This document shows positions 35,100 through 46,915 of a stretch of 64,000 nucleotides of DNA, one piece after another; position 1 is the first letter of the stretch; each line of letters opens with the position of its first letter. The position numbers were made by a program, and so were the translations under genes. Under the pieces are notes generated by a model. That model worked only from the letters and a program-made list of their open reading frames with translations. It was not told where the DNA came from and ran no database searches. The DNA is from Synaphobranchus kaupii (Eukaryota > Chordata > Actinopteri > Anguilliformes > Synaphobranchidae). The stretch is from NCBI GenBank assembly GCA_029718625.1, contig CM056376.1, forward strand, positions 78,925,386 through 78,989,385. The letters are read 5' to 3'.

Positions 35100-36650
35100 G
35101 AGAAGGTGTTTATTCTTTGGAGGCAGCTTGCCTTGGCAGCGTTAGCATAGGTGCCAAGGAGACATCTACTTGGCACGCGGTATATGCTACAGTTCTGCTC
35201 AACATAATATCCTGTAACAAACTCAGTACAATGAGTGAGATCACACCTAAGCCAGGCAGATGCTTGGTGCACGTTGATGTCGTTATTATGTATATATTTA
35301 TTTAAAATATTAAATTAAGCACAACTTATGTAAAGTAATCTCACATAAATATGTTAAGATGAAGCCAGTGCACAGCCTCAGTGCAAGGTCATAAATATTA
35401 TTGGTAATTAAACATTTATTTTCCTTTTACGTACAGCACAGTACGCTGGAACAAACTCAGTTCAATCAGTGAGACTAAGCACTGAAGTAAGCAAGATGTT
35501 TGACGCATGGTATCATTTTTATTTATTTATTTTTTTGTTAAACAGGACCAGGGTGTCAATAATTTTGGAGGGTACTGTAATTGTGATCCAGTATCTACCA
35601 TTTTAAGGGGCTGTTCACCTTTCACCTGTGGTGAGTTCACAAGAAAAAGGGGGTGATGGGAGGTTGAGTCTGCAGTATATCAACCCTAAAAGGAACAGAA
35701 CAGGCTGTGATAGAGTGTACCAGTGTAACCAGTGTAAAACAGAAAGAAATGAAAGATGGCACTTGTAAAGGGTTTACAAGGAACCCTGTATTTATTTACT
35801 TTGTGATTTAAAAAAACAAAAGTATATACCAGATTACCATTTAACTTTAAAGTAACTAAATGCTGAAACCTCTTTTCCACAGATTTGTTTACAGTTGTTT
35901 ACAAGAATATGGTGATTCCTCAGCAGGTTTACACAAACACCAGGAATACAACACGAAAGCATACTGTAAAATGGCCTGCGAAAAATGATTGGGTTTCTCA
36001 CCAGCGGACTAGCTTCGCAGACGCATGGTGCGCCTACTCCGCTTGACTGACAAGATCTGATCGCACATTTTCCTCCAGGACTGAATTTCTGACCTGTCAG
36101 TCAAAACCCACTTTAGTACTACACTTGTGACCCAGCAAGGCTTTTTTCCCCACTCACTTTCTATGTTTCTTATTCATTCCATTTGACAGGACGCATACAC
36201 AAACAAACACGCACGCACGCAGGTGATCATCCTGTAAAGAAAAAATCTTGCATATTTATAATTATACTATTAAGCAGGGCTGAAAAATTATAATTTCATT
36301 GCAAGGATTCTCATTACAATTACATAAAATTTTAGGGGTATAAAACTAATGTTGAAAAATATAATCCTTCCCGAAGGTGAAGCTTCTGAGTGTCCCAGTT
36401 ATTATAATATGAAAATGTCATCAAATATGTTACTTATTGGCAAGCCTTTTCATTTTATTTGCCAATCTGGGGACTACATTGTTCAACACAATTTTTCTTT
36501 AATAGCTAATTTATTAGTTTTTTATTAGACCTGTAAGACAAACCTGAATTAGTAGTATATTGTAAAAACTTACCTAATTAATTTATCCTTGGAAGATGAT
36601 CATTGAACATTGAGCTGTTTGAATAGTACTTTATAAAATAAAGACTATAT
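35100..36650. other. Unassigned stretch with a Tc1 end
   Basis: Two partly similar segments near 35,215 and 35,450 share AACAAACTCAGT-CAAT-AGTGAGA, a diverged short duplication. At 35,545-35,577 GGGTGTCAATAATTTTGGAG then GGTACTG followed by TA is a Tc1-type right end without a visible left partner. The rest is AT-rich and unassigned. Confidence 0.45.
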
Positions 36651-36653
36651 TAT

Positions 36654-36822
36654 CCATCCATCCATTCATTATCTAACCGCTTATTCCTGGTCAGGGTCAC
36701 AGGGGGTGACATAGGTACACACATACTGTACCTATGGGCAATTAGCCTAACCTGCACATCTTTGAACTGTGGGAGGAAACCCACACAGAAATGGGGAGAA
36801 CATGCAAACACCATAAGATTTA
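36654..36822. mobile_element. LINE-type 3' fragment (L2/Rex-like wording)
   Basis: TCCATCCATCCATTCATTAT, then CCTAACCTGCACATCTTTGA, CTGTGGGAGGAAACCCACAC and GGGGAGAACATGCAAACACC form a dispersed fish repeat usually met as a LINE-related tail. The fragment is short and diverged. The exact clade is not claimed. Confidence 0.55.
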
Positions 36823-37538
36823 TTATATTATCGAGCTAAAGCTCTGACCTTTAAGCAATGACAATATTCCTGGAAGGAGTCTGAAGCTTATTTAAATGTT
36901 TCCTCCTCTTTCCAGAGGTCTGCTTGCAGTTTGAGAAGGGAGGCAAATTGCTTTAAATCTTGACCTTTTCTCTGGCACCAACACTTAATGTAATTTCATT
37001 GGTTGTGTCAGATGCAGGCCCTGATCCATCACCAAATCACAGACACAATTGACTTTCCATTGCTGCAGTTGACAGCTTTAACCAGTGTAACAGCCTTTTA
37101 GCATACACACTTTAGTTTTACGAAGCATTGCTTTAGCTGAATTACAGAAAGATTGTTAAAGAGTAAGTACACTAGATATTTTAGGTGAAAAACAGGCCAT
37201 GCAGTTGCTGAATCTTGATTCATATTTGATCTTCAACCCCTAGTTTGAACCAAGTTGCGTGAGCCAGGCGTAGCTCATAGACTGTAGAAAAATATGGACA
37301 AAGTGACTGATGTCACCCATCCCTTTCCATGGGCTTGTGAAAAGCTTTTGAAGCTGCGGATGTGCTGCCATGTTGTACAAAAATTGGAGCTAGAGACTGC
37401 ACAGTAGTCTTAAGGGTGCAAATAGAGCACCCCTCTGGGAAGTCAGTACTGCAAACCTATGGTGTAATTTCTGTTAATACAAACCTGTTTCTTTGGATTT
37501 TGAAATACAAAAAATTGCTGATGTGTGATTGTAAGACC
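36823..37538. other. Unassigned stretch ending in a dispersed teleost repeat
   Basis: The part at about 37,262-37,440 (GACTGTAGAAAAATATGGAC, GTGACTGATGTCACCCAT) reads like a widely dispersed fish repeat with a TGATGTCACCCAT core. No complete ends were found. No gene is supported. Confidence 0.4.
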
Positions 37539-37677
37539 ATAATTGTGATGTTCTGAGAAGGATCCAAACGCAGACCACAGGTAGCAGGCAAAAACGTAGT
37601 TTATTCACAGTCCAAGATCAGTAGCCAGTTAATCAGAGTTGAGACGGTACAAAATCGAAATCCAAATTAGTAAAAAT

Positions 37678-39161
37678 TAGTGATGTTACGGATGATACCG
37701 AAGCTCCGAGCTGTGTGTCGAGTACGTAGGGCAGTTTCTACAGAAGCCTCGCACCGAAGCTTGTATCACTTTCAGAGAAGCACGTGATCGATGACAAACG
37801 AGGCCTCGGGTGCTGTAGAACCATGTGATCGGTTTGTTTTGCGTTTTGGGCGGAATTAGGGGTTTTGAATTGTAGATATAAAGGAGCGATACCCCCCTTA
37901 TTTTGAGGGTTGTTGCGGAGAGTTTATTATTATTGGTTTTATTGCTATTGAAAGTGAGGAATTTTTGAAGTATTTTTATTTATTTTTTTGTACAACTTTT
38001 GTACAGTTTTGTCGTTTTTGTACACAAATAGGCTAATGCAACCTGCATGGAAGCGAAAATCTTCTCCTGCTTGGGAATATTTTGACCCGATATCTCCAAA
38101 TAAGGCAGGCCTAAGTGGCGTAGATATAAAAGCACACTGAAACGCTATTCGAACACTGGGCTAGCAATCGACTGTGCATGTAGTTCGTTGGCTGTTATTT
38201 TAACGTAACTACAGCAGATTATTACGATTTGTTTATTATTATGATTTGATTGTTATTTCTTATTCTTTCTTATTATCATTATCATCTGCATTCCTTCTCA
38301 AATGGAATATTATTTAATTTTGAAGGTAAAGTGCTTGCTGTGCCTAAAGGAGCTGGCTTACAGCAATAATACCTCGTCCATGCTGAGGCATTATCGGGCA
38401 ATGCATGAAAATGCACCTGCCAATGAGCAAGAAACCAGCGGAGGTTATTTATTTCTTTATTTTACTTTTTAATAGCAGTTATGGTTGCTTTATCATAATC
38501 ATACTGACATGTTGATAAAAAATACAGTTGCATATTGTTATTTTGCCATAGGTTCCAGAAAGCAAGAACTTGATGACGCCGTTAATAAAAATCAATAAAA
38601 AACTTCCCTTTTCAGTCACAAAAGCACCTTCCCTTTCACTGCCCATACTGAAGCCTGGTTTCAGAAGCACTCCCAGTCCCAGACCAGAAACACTTTTACT
38701 GCTCAATAGAACCCCACACAAATGTTGTCCCCCTTTCTATCAATCTTCCTGTTTTTTTTCATTTTGAAAGTTAATATATTATTATTACATATATGATTTT
38801 ATAATATATCTTAGTATAAAACAAATCTAGCCTAATGACCGTTACAAATATAAATTATGAGTATGTTAGTATGTGTATCGCCTGAGCAGGGTTTTGAACG
38901 GGTACTTTCTCTTACAGAAATGGCTCTGAAGTCCGACGCGTTACAAGTGAGCTAAAGGGTCGCTTGTTGTTAGCTCGCGGCAACTTCGTTATTTTGAACC
39001 TGGGGTGGAACTTGTAATGATTTCGTTGCTCTAAATTACTTTTACCAGCAGGTGTCACTAGTGTACACTGTGTTGAATGAGGCTTCGAGTAATGAATCTA
39101 TTTGCGATACAATTGGCTGCAAAGCCTCAGTGCTTCAGGAAGCCTCATTTCGCCATCACTA
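37678..39161 (+). mobile_element. hAT element (1484 bp) with exact 8-bp target duplication
   Basis: Inverted ends TAGTGATG and CATCACTA are each flanked by GTAAAAAT (37,670-37,677 and 39,162-39,169), an exact 8-bp duplication diagnostic of hAT elements. Inside are the remains of the transposase N-terminus, a BED zinc finger split over two exons (38,036-38,443). The catalytic and dimerisation parts are missing. It is a non-autonomous deletion derivative, inserted into an older LTR-like repeat. Confidence 0.9.
38036..38443 (+). pseudogene. Split BED zinc finger of a hAT transposase (ZBED-like)
   Basis: A first segment from ATG at 38,036 encodes MQPAWKRKSSPAWEYFD, matching the aromatic start of a BED finger (SxxWxxFD). 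About 230 bases later, after an AG at 38,324-38,325, a second segment (38,326-38,443) encodes VKCLLCLKELAYSNNTSSML followed by RHYRAMHENAP. This has the CxxC...HxxxxH zinc ligands, and it ends at a GAG|GTTATT donor-like site. The break suggests an intron within the finger, as in ZBED-type hAT transposases. No downstream exon remains, so it cannot give a transposase. A residual DNA-binding peptide is conceivable but unproven. Confidence 0.7.
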
Positions 39162-40385
39162 GTAAAAATAAACATAGCAAGAATCCAAAAAACCAGAAAG
39201 ACACGGCAAACAAAACAGAAGGAAAAGGCAGCCTCGAAGTCATACTGAAGGGTTGTCTCAAGAATCTCAAATAACACAGGCTTACAAAAAATCGGCACAG
39301 TGAACTGATCAACATTCTAACAGAGATTACAACTGGAAGGCAGACTATATACACCAGGGAAGTAATGACATGAAAGGAATCAAGTGTGGGTGGGAGGAGT
39401 AAGGAGCTAGACACAGGTGAACACAATAGGAAACAATAATTCAATAACGAGGGGGAACAGAAGACACGGACTGGAATGCACGCAAACACAAAGATAACAC
39501 ACGGCCTGGGATTAGCAGGTAAACGAGTGCACAGCACGAGGGGGTGGAGTCTGAAAGTGGATACAGCTGAAGAGAGTTAAGGAATAACAACGAGTAGAGC
39601 AGAGATAGAAAAGCTAAGGGAGAATGACAGCTGCAGTGCGGAGCAAGAGAGTGATTCGTAATTAAGTGACGTTAGTACAAAATTCTAAAGCTCCTACGTT
39701 AGTAAATGTGACTCGTTAGTTATATATACACATTAATCTATTAGTTATCGTTATTATATAAATATAAACACACAGTTAGTTGGATTTGTATATGTACAAT
39801 AATAATTAGTTAAGAAGAAAGGAAAACGAGACTTGAAATACAGGGGAAAACCCGCATGTACGGAAATCGCCCGAAATGTGCAAACACGAATACAGGAAGT
39901 GGATTCTATGATAACATGGAAACGTAGACAGACAAGGGAACTGAAGTGGTGTGTCAAATGGGAACGTAACCAGTAATACTAATGAAAACAAACAACCACA
40001 TGTAAGAAAACTAATAAAGTAACAGAAAATAAATAGAACACAATACACAAACAAACAGAACCATAACAATAACTCTGTGTTCACCCAGAAATCCATCCAT
40101 ACCCACCATATATATTTTCTCACAGAGACTGCACTGTCTAAAACCAGTGGATCAAATTGCAGAAATAAAGCTCTACGTAAAGTTGTTTTTCTGCGGACGT
40201 GAAGATTGCCAGGGTGAACCAATTAGAATGCAAATGACGCAGTAATTGGTGCCATGTCTGCATTATCATTCTGTGAACTGCTGGGGATTTTGGGAGTCAT
40301 TGTTTTTTGGAAAATTAAGATTTATTTTCTCTCAAGACAGCAGGGCATAGCTGTGAAGGAATTGACCTTTATGTGCATGTATGTA

Positions 40386-40699
40386 CACTGCCTGGCCAAA
40401 AAAAAAGTTGCACGCTAATATTTAGTTGGACCGCCTTTAGCTTTGATTACGGCACGCATTCGTCGTGGCATTGTTTCGACAACCTTATGCAACATCACAA
40501 CATTTATTTCCGTCCAGAGTTGCAATAATTTTTGGCTGAGATCTTGTATTGACGACGGGAGAGTCGAACCACTCCGTAAAGTCTTCTCCAGCACATCCCA
40601 AAGACTTTCAATGGGGTTAAGGTCAGGACTCTGGTGGCCAATTCATGTGTGAAAATGATTCCCCATGCTCCCTGAACCACTCTTTCACAATTTGAGCCT
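40386..40699 (-). mobile_element. Truncated Tc1/mariner element, copy C
   Basis: CACTGCCTGGCCAAAAAAAA follows TA at 40,384-40,385. The next 300 bases match the transposase 3' end and terminus of copies A and B in minus-strand orientation. The copy stops at about 40,699 after AATTTGAGCC, where a palindromic element begins; the other end is missing. Confidence 0.8.
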
Positions 40700-40705
40700 A
40701 TCGTT

Positions 40706-40926
40706 CAACTATCGTTGAATCCTTTACTTTGTGCTGATGTATATTCTATGTGGAAGTACGGCGGCGGAGCGATACTTTACGTTACCTACGAATGTAGTGC
40801 CGGGACTGGTCAACTACAACGACAAAGAAGAGAAACAAGTTTCAATGGCCATGTTCGGTCCGCCGCCGTACTTACACAGAGAATATAGGTCAGCACAAAG
40901 TAAAGCATTCAATGATAGTTTGACTT
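40706..40926. mobile_element. Palindromic element of about 220 bp
   Basis: CAACTATCGTTGAATCCTTT with ACTTTGTGCTGATGTATATT, CT-TGTG and AAGTACGGCGGCGGA at the left is inverted at the right (TCCGCCGCCGTACTT, AGCACAAAGTAAAGC, AATGATAGTTTGA). The arms are about 62 bases. The 95-base middle has no coding sense. It adjoins the truncated copy C directly. Confidence 0.7.
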
Positions 40927-41186
40927 AAAAAATGATGGTATAAACACTCAAAATAACCCCGATAGACTGTCATCGTATTTTATTTGCTTTGGGTGCACTG
41001 TGGAGTGTTTAAGTGCGTTTGGTAGTTGATGCTACTGGTTACCTTAGAGTTGCGCTAGCATTAGCAACGTGTGTATGTCCAAAAGAAGGGACAGCATGGA
41101 ATTAGCTGAAAATGGTTTCCATCAATCAACTACATCATGGGTAAGTCATAATTGAGACATTATGTCCAAAATTCCGAACTATCCCT
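40927..41186. mobile_element. TTAA-type (Kolobok-like) element, right end only
   Basis: The right end reads TGTCCAAAATTCCGAACTATCCCT followed by TTAA (41,187-41,190), the same end type as at 27,236 and 56,484. No matching left end was found; the left side runs into the palindromic element. Confidence 0.5.
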
Positions 41187-41190
41187 TTAA

Positions 41191-43850
41191 GCGGGGCGCT
41201 CTTTCTCATCTGTGCTTTTGTGTCACTCTAGTTTCGCACAAGCCAGGTAATTAGGACTTAGAAGACTGCATTTCTTTCTGTGCAAAGACACGCAGGAACT
41301 TCTTTAGATTAGAGTTTAGGTTTAGTGCCATAGGACTTCTTTTTCCTTTTTTCTTTCTCTTTTCTAGTTCTTTCCTCTGGGTTTTTTCAGTCCTCGTGGA
41401 GGCTGTACCTTTGTTACCTTTTTCTCCTACCTCCTCGTTTTAGCTCATTTGTATTTTTATTGAGCTGGAGGTTTTTCTTTCTCATTCTATCTATTCTGCT
41501 CTAGTCTTTGAGCCTGTATTCACCCTATTTTCTGGGTTGTTTTCTGTTGGCTGATAGGCTGGGGGCTATTTCCCCTTTTTGTTTATTTTTCCTGTTCTGT
41601 CAGGGTATTCCTTTTCTTTCTCCCAACTTGTGGTTATCCCATGTTAGCGGGTAGCTTTTGGATCCCCTTCCGGTTCTGTCTGGTTCTCCGACCCCTTCCC
41701 CTCCTTCACAATAAGATTATAGAACGTCTACAAGTTGAACAAAATAATTGACGCTTGAATTGCTTAACTGCAGTGACACTGTGGTAATGTTCATTTGGCA
41801 ATCTGAGTCAGTGTCTGCTTCATTCCACTTTTGGTTGTCGCTTCATTTATTGTCATTTACTAACCCCAGTGTATTTATTCACAGTTCATTTCAAGCCCTG
41901 CTTCCATAGTGTAAACCTTTTCTCTGCGTGTAACCACCGAATGAATCAACATTTATTTTTACACTCATATTTATACATTTTGTGCACATTTGTACACTCT
42001 GCTGCAATCCTTGTTTTTGGACAGCATGAATACATATTTTACAATGATGCAGAAATGGCAGGGTACTATAATGCTACACCACCATAAGTGTATTTGTATG
42101 TCAGTGTTGTGGGTTGCTGAGGGCTAAAACATCCTCTCAAACATTTTCAAACGCTGAAATGTTTTCAGACATTCTCTGAAAACCATTCCCAGCTATTTTT
42201 ATGGGCCTTTGTTTCTGTTACGCTCTCCACCATGCCTGCCATTTCTGCCTGTCAGCCACAGGGACCACAATGGAAATACGTCTTATGACTTAGTTGCACT
42301 ATCAGTGATAATGTAATGGATAGCAATGTAATCAATTGATAGAGTAATCATTATAACATATGCCTTCAGGGATATGAATGATTCTCAAATAAAATGCTAC
42401 CCCACTGTTGCAATGAGGGGTTTCTCTTGTATGTAGTATACATAATTAGTATGGCCTTACAGGCTAGATGGATGGAATTGATTTTTCTTGCTATCATTTT
42501 TAAAAATTACTGCTGTAACGGCTTGTATTATTTCATGCCAAGTGTGCAGTAGATGCAATGGATGGTGACTCAAGGCAGTAAGCATAAAAAATGTTACACC
42601 AACTCAACTGTAAGGGCACTCTGTAACAAATGGTACATTGACTGCCATTCTTCCTTGAAAATGGACCATATGAAATGTTTACGGACTGCCACAAAAGAGA
42701 ACACTCTCGCTAGAGTGTTATTCCTCCCCCCCATAAGCCTACAGGTCCAAATCCTGTTGTTGTATGTTTAAGAGTGGTGCCTGTCCTGAATTGCTTCAGC
42801 AACTATCCACTTTTTTACATTATATTTTTATGGGTTTTCAGTTTTATTGGACAGCACAGTGTAGAGAGACAGGAAGAATGGGAGCGAGAAAGAGAGAGGG
42901 AGAGACGTGTGACGAAGGCTGCGACATCACGGCTCACAATGAGCATGTGGACGGTGCTTTTACAGGCACCCAAAATATCCAAATTTAAAGGTTTTTTAAT
43001 ATTTACTTTAGCCAATTTATAAAATTAACTGGTTTAAATGGGGTTCTCTCTCTCTCAAAAAAAAAAAAAGGTAATTGACCAAACGTGCTGCGTATATGTT
43101 AACTGTCTTAGAAGTTCCATGGAGCTGGCTGCAATTTAGTGATGGTTTTATGGTGGTGAATTAAGTGCAGGGTATAATAGCACATCCTATCATTGTGCAA
43201 TAGCCAGGCTTAGGCAGTTCTCTCTTTAAACCACAGTCAGCATGACTCTTTGGCCTTGTCTTCCTCTCCATGATCTGATTTCTTCAGGTGTGCCTGGAAT
43301 CCCTGTGCCGAACTAAGCTTGAACTGCCTTAAAATTAAAAGGTGCCTCAACTTTGCTATCTGTGCTATAAAGCATAGATAATTCCACTGTGAAGCTGCTT
43401 GATCCTTGTATCAAATGTGATGTGATCAAATGTTTCTTCTTCTTCTTTATATTTGACAGGCCATTTTCACCAGCGGCTACAACTAAAATGGTAACAATGC
43501 AAGCATATAAATAGTTCCAATTCAAATTAATAAAATATCTACACTACAATAACAGTTATAAAAATGCAAGAACAGCAATGAAGGACAATAAAGGACAATG
43601 ATAAAACATGTCTAGTCAAGAGACCATTGCATTGTCTGATTCTGACAATGATAAAACATTCTTTGGTATGGACTTTAGAAAAAGGTTTATAGTTTATCAT
43701 TATAGCTGTCATTCTCATTGCAATTTGACCCTTACTTAAATGCTGCATCTACAGTACTTGTTTGCTATTAGCCAGTTCAGACTTGCCAATGCACTCAGTT
43801 TTCAGAGTTCAGCTTAATATTTCGTGTATAGTGGCCTGAAACTGTCTGGC
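41191..43850. other. Unassigned stretch; pyrimidine-rich segment 41,330-41,710
   Basis: The segment at 41,330-41,710 is strongly T- and C-rich on the plus strand (many TTTCTT, CCTTTT and CCCCTTCC words) and ends CCTTCACA. It could be a decayed LTR or simply strand-biased DNA. The rest to 43,850 is AT-rich with short unsupported frames, including 42,774-43,022, which crosses a GAGA-rich patch. Confidence 0.4.
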
Positions 43851-45186
43851 TGTGAATATCACCCATTTTAATTTGCTCTGGAAAAAAGGTCCCCCAGTGC
43901 AGTTAATTAGCAGAACCATAGTATCAGGGATTAATGTGCCTCTGCCAATGAAGCCGTGCTCTCTTCAGTAATTAACCTTGTTGCGTAACTTATATTAAGA
44001 CCTTGTTTCTTTGTGTTGCCGAGGAATTATGACGATAAGGACTGTTAGCATATTGTGTGTGCGTGTGTGTGTGTGTAACTAACCCTCTTAGAACTTGTGA
44101 GAGCAGCTAATTCAGTTCAGTGAAACAACTTTCAATCTGGTGGTTAGGCACTTTACTGTACACTGCAGACCTCCAGGTCAGGGTTGTGTAACTTAGAGCT
44201 ATTTAATTAGGGGGACGTGGTAGCAAGGTAGATAGATTGCTTAAAAATATATATTTTGCCATGTCAGCGATCAGCAGTTCCACAGAAGTCTGACCTAACG
44301 GCACCAACTGCGAAGCTACTTGTACTCACTGTATATCTAAGTTAGCCTACTTTTCAGTTTTATGAACTAAAAAGTGGCCCGTTTAGTCCCAAAGTTGTCG
44401 TAGCCATAGGCTACGTGTAGCCTACAGTTTTTTAGTAAATTATTTTAAAGGGGGTGCTGCGTTGTTGGTTTTGAAAGCTCCGCGCTACGATGGATATGAT
44501 ACAGATTTGGCAAAAACCGGTATGCAGGAACAGCATAGCCCTTTTCTTTATTTTTTTGCTTTCAGAGAGGGCATTTCTCAATATAATATAATTGCTGACT
44601 TGTGGCGAAAGTGCCACTGTGGTAACAGATTGACGTAACATCTGTCCAGGAATGTAAACAAGTTGGGGTAGGGAGGTCAAACCCGTTTTCGTGATTTTTC
44701 AGAAAACATATTTTGCCAGCTTATTTTTCATGTATATTGTCCTAAATGCTACAATATAATCAAATAACAATATATAAATCACTAGCTTGTCAGAAAAAGG
44801 ACGTTTGTTTGCACATCATCATTTGTGTTGCTTTTAGGATACCGTTATCCTTATTTTTTCAACAACAAGAACCGATATTTTGTGGTATTCGTACAGAAAA
44901 ACGAATATACTCTACACATTTACTCACATATATTGTTATGGCATGTAGTATTTAATTAAATATGTACTCTCAAAACGCCATACTTGCCAAACGTCTCAGT
45001 TTCAAACTTGGCGGGTCCCGCGGCTTCAGAATTCCACTGTATTTGCAACAGTAACATTGATTAGCCTACTTAATGCGTCTGGGTCTGACCCATTTTGACA
45101 TTGTGCGGCTATTTCATAATTTGTTTATTAAACCTTATTGGCTTTGTTCATGTAATGCATTCGACCATTCACAACTTGAGGACAGT
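43851..45186. other. Unassigned stretch upstream of the SGNH-like locus
   Basis: A block at about 43,855-44,045 has homeodomain-type words (TTAATTAG, AATTAACC) and even composition and may be conserved noncoding DNA. A short GT-rich run is at 44,058-44,077. No gene is supported. Confidence 0.35.
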
Positions 45187-45190
45187 CTAT

Positions 45191-45253
45191 CCAATCGTGG
45201 GTTAGCATAGAGATAATTTAGCCAATAGCGATTGCATAATAAAGCTATAAATA
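45191..45253 (+). promoter_or_regulatory. Histone-like promoter: two CCAAT boxes, octamer-like motif, TATA box
   Basis: Within 63 bases the plus strand has CCAAT at 45,191-45,195, CCAAT at 45,222-45,226, the octamer-like ATTGCAT at 45,231-45,237 and TATAAATA at 45,246-45,253. This order and spacing are those of replication-dependent core histone promoters, especially H2A/H2B. The expected start site, about 30 bases after the TATA box, falls where a hAT element now begins (45,272). It is read here as the original promoter of the SGNH-like ORF at 46,916 because that ORF ends in a histone-type 3' signal. The link is inference. Confidence 0.6.
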
Positions 45254-45271
45254 CAGTATTTGCACCACAAA

Positions 45272-45912
45272 TAGTGATGGGCAGTTCGGCTCTTTTTTCT
45301 GAATCGGCTCGTTCCGTACCGTTCGGTTTTAAGAGTCGGATCGGAGTCGGAGTCGTGAGTTTTTGGTAGGCTACTTCCGGTTAATACAGTAGGCGACCGT
45401 TTGTTTGTTAGATTCTTTCGAGCTACCCGTGCGGTATCTTTTTCTCCCAGCAGCGCGAGCTGGAATTTGAAGCTGTTTCAGACAGCAGGGTTTGGTAGCA
45501 AATTAAGTTGGTAAATCAGCTTTGATATTTTATTCAGACGGACATCACCTGATTGATACTCATTTTCTAATAGCGTATGCTCAATGTTTTCTGTTCACTC
45601 CCTCTTACTTTTCAAGCTAGTTTGCAATCGCATCCAGTTTACATTTATTTAGGCTACGACTTTCCCATCTCCATTATTCTAGCAGAAGTGTAAAATATTG
45701 CTGTCGGTCATTGACTGTAACGTTAGATGTTACATGTAAGAATAGACATTTAATGGTTATATTTGCATAGGCTATAGCTATTTTATTAGTCTATGCAAAT
45801 ATAAATCTTATTTTTTTAAATCCTAGAATCCAGTAGCCTACTGAAAATTTGGTGGATGGATGGCTGTGTAGGAGAGATAGCTAGCCAAATCCGACAAACA
45901 AGCCAGATCTTG

Positions 45913-45975
<63 letters not shown>

Positions 45976-46880
45976 CTACAGTTGCCTGTTTCGTTTATTA
46001 CTTTTAAATAGATTTAGTAAAGATTTATTTGGACACCATAAAATATGTTTATTTGAACCATTAGGCTTTTTATTTATTCTATTATACAAAATTATATTTA
46101 TCTATTCACTGTTGTTGTTGGTCAAGAGTTCTACAATATAAATGCCACCACTTTAAAGTAGCCTATTTGCTGAACACAATCGCATATTAATTCTGTTTTA
46201 TGCTGCAATTCGGTTGCAAACAGCCACATGTAGCCTAATAATTTCGTAATAAAAAGTAGGCGTCTAGGACTATCATTAGATATAACAGAATACCTTTGTC
46301 AATGTTTCTGGTTGATCCGACGCTAAGTAGGCTAAACCCGATTATTAATGGTGTAGGCTACAGCATTTGCTCTCTATTAAAACTCGAAAGGACTTTGGTT
46401 TGTGTCACGGCTCTGGAACCGTGGGATACTGCCGCGGTTAACGACGCTGAGTCGAGTTGATTTCGTGCTGATGAGAGTTGGGTAGGCTAGTAGGCAACTG
46501 TAGGGAGCCTACATCTTTTAACCGTTAGCAATAGCTAGTAGCCTAATAATCACTTTGGAATGAGCTGGGGCGATTATCTAATTCACAAAAATGTGTGCAA
46601 TATTGTTAGATCAAATAAAAATGTATTCGTAAATGATTATAAAACAGATTTGTGCAACCTATTTTATTATGTTGGGCGCATCACTACTGCTGCTCAACTT
46701 AGGTTATAACTAGTGACACCGGCTCCCAGCTGTAGTAGAAAGCAGGCAGAGTCGAGAGCCAGAGCTAAGAGCCAGAGCCGTGGGTAAGCACGATTCCCTC
46801 AAACTATCGAGTCGACTCAGAGGACTCAGCATAAAGAGTCGTTTAAAAATACCGATTCGTTCGCGAACTGCACATCACTA
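45272..46880. mobile_element. hAT element (1609 bp) inserted at the SGNH-like gene start
   Basis: Inverted ends TAGTGATGGGCAGTTCG and CGAACTGCACATCACTA are flanked by ACCACAAA (45,264-45,271) and GCCACAAA (46,881-46,888), an 8-bp duplication with one difference. Subterminal parts share GAATCGG-style and GAGTCG words. There is no transposase frame, only a (TG)n run at 45,914-45,974. The element separates the histone-like promoter from the ORF. Confidence 0.85.
45914..45974 (+). repeat. (TG)n microsatellite, about 30 units
   Basis: An uninterrupted TG dinucleotide run inside the hAT element. The open frame across it (cysteine-valine repeats) is an artefact. Confidence 0.95.
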
Positions 46881-46915
46881 GCCACAAAACGTTAGTTTTT
46901 ATTTCTATTGACAGC

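Larger units (their letters stand above)
37544..40068 (-). mobile_element. LTR-like dispersed repeat split by a hAT element
   Basis: The outer element starts TGTGATGTTCTGAG and ends ACCATAACA, so it has TG...CA ends, and near-matching five-base flanks ATAAT (37,539-37,543) and ATAAC (40,069-40,073). Removing the hAT at 37,678-39,161 leaves about 1.04 kb. No retroelement genes are present. Its opening words (ATCCAAACGCAGACC, GTTTATTCACAG) resemble those at 13,693 and 30,453 in style, which suggests related LTR families. The class call is tentative because the flanks differ by one base. Confidence 0.5.

Noticed and set aside
40443..40652. Plus-strand frame repeated in similar form at 50,833-51,024 and on minus at 23,231-23,440
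   Set aside because: It is the antisense shadow of the Tc1/mariner transposase C-terminus; the real coding sense is on the opposite strand in each case.
45917..46141. Frame beginning with cysteine-valine repeats
   Set aside because: Translation of a (TG)n microsatellite inside a hAT element.
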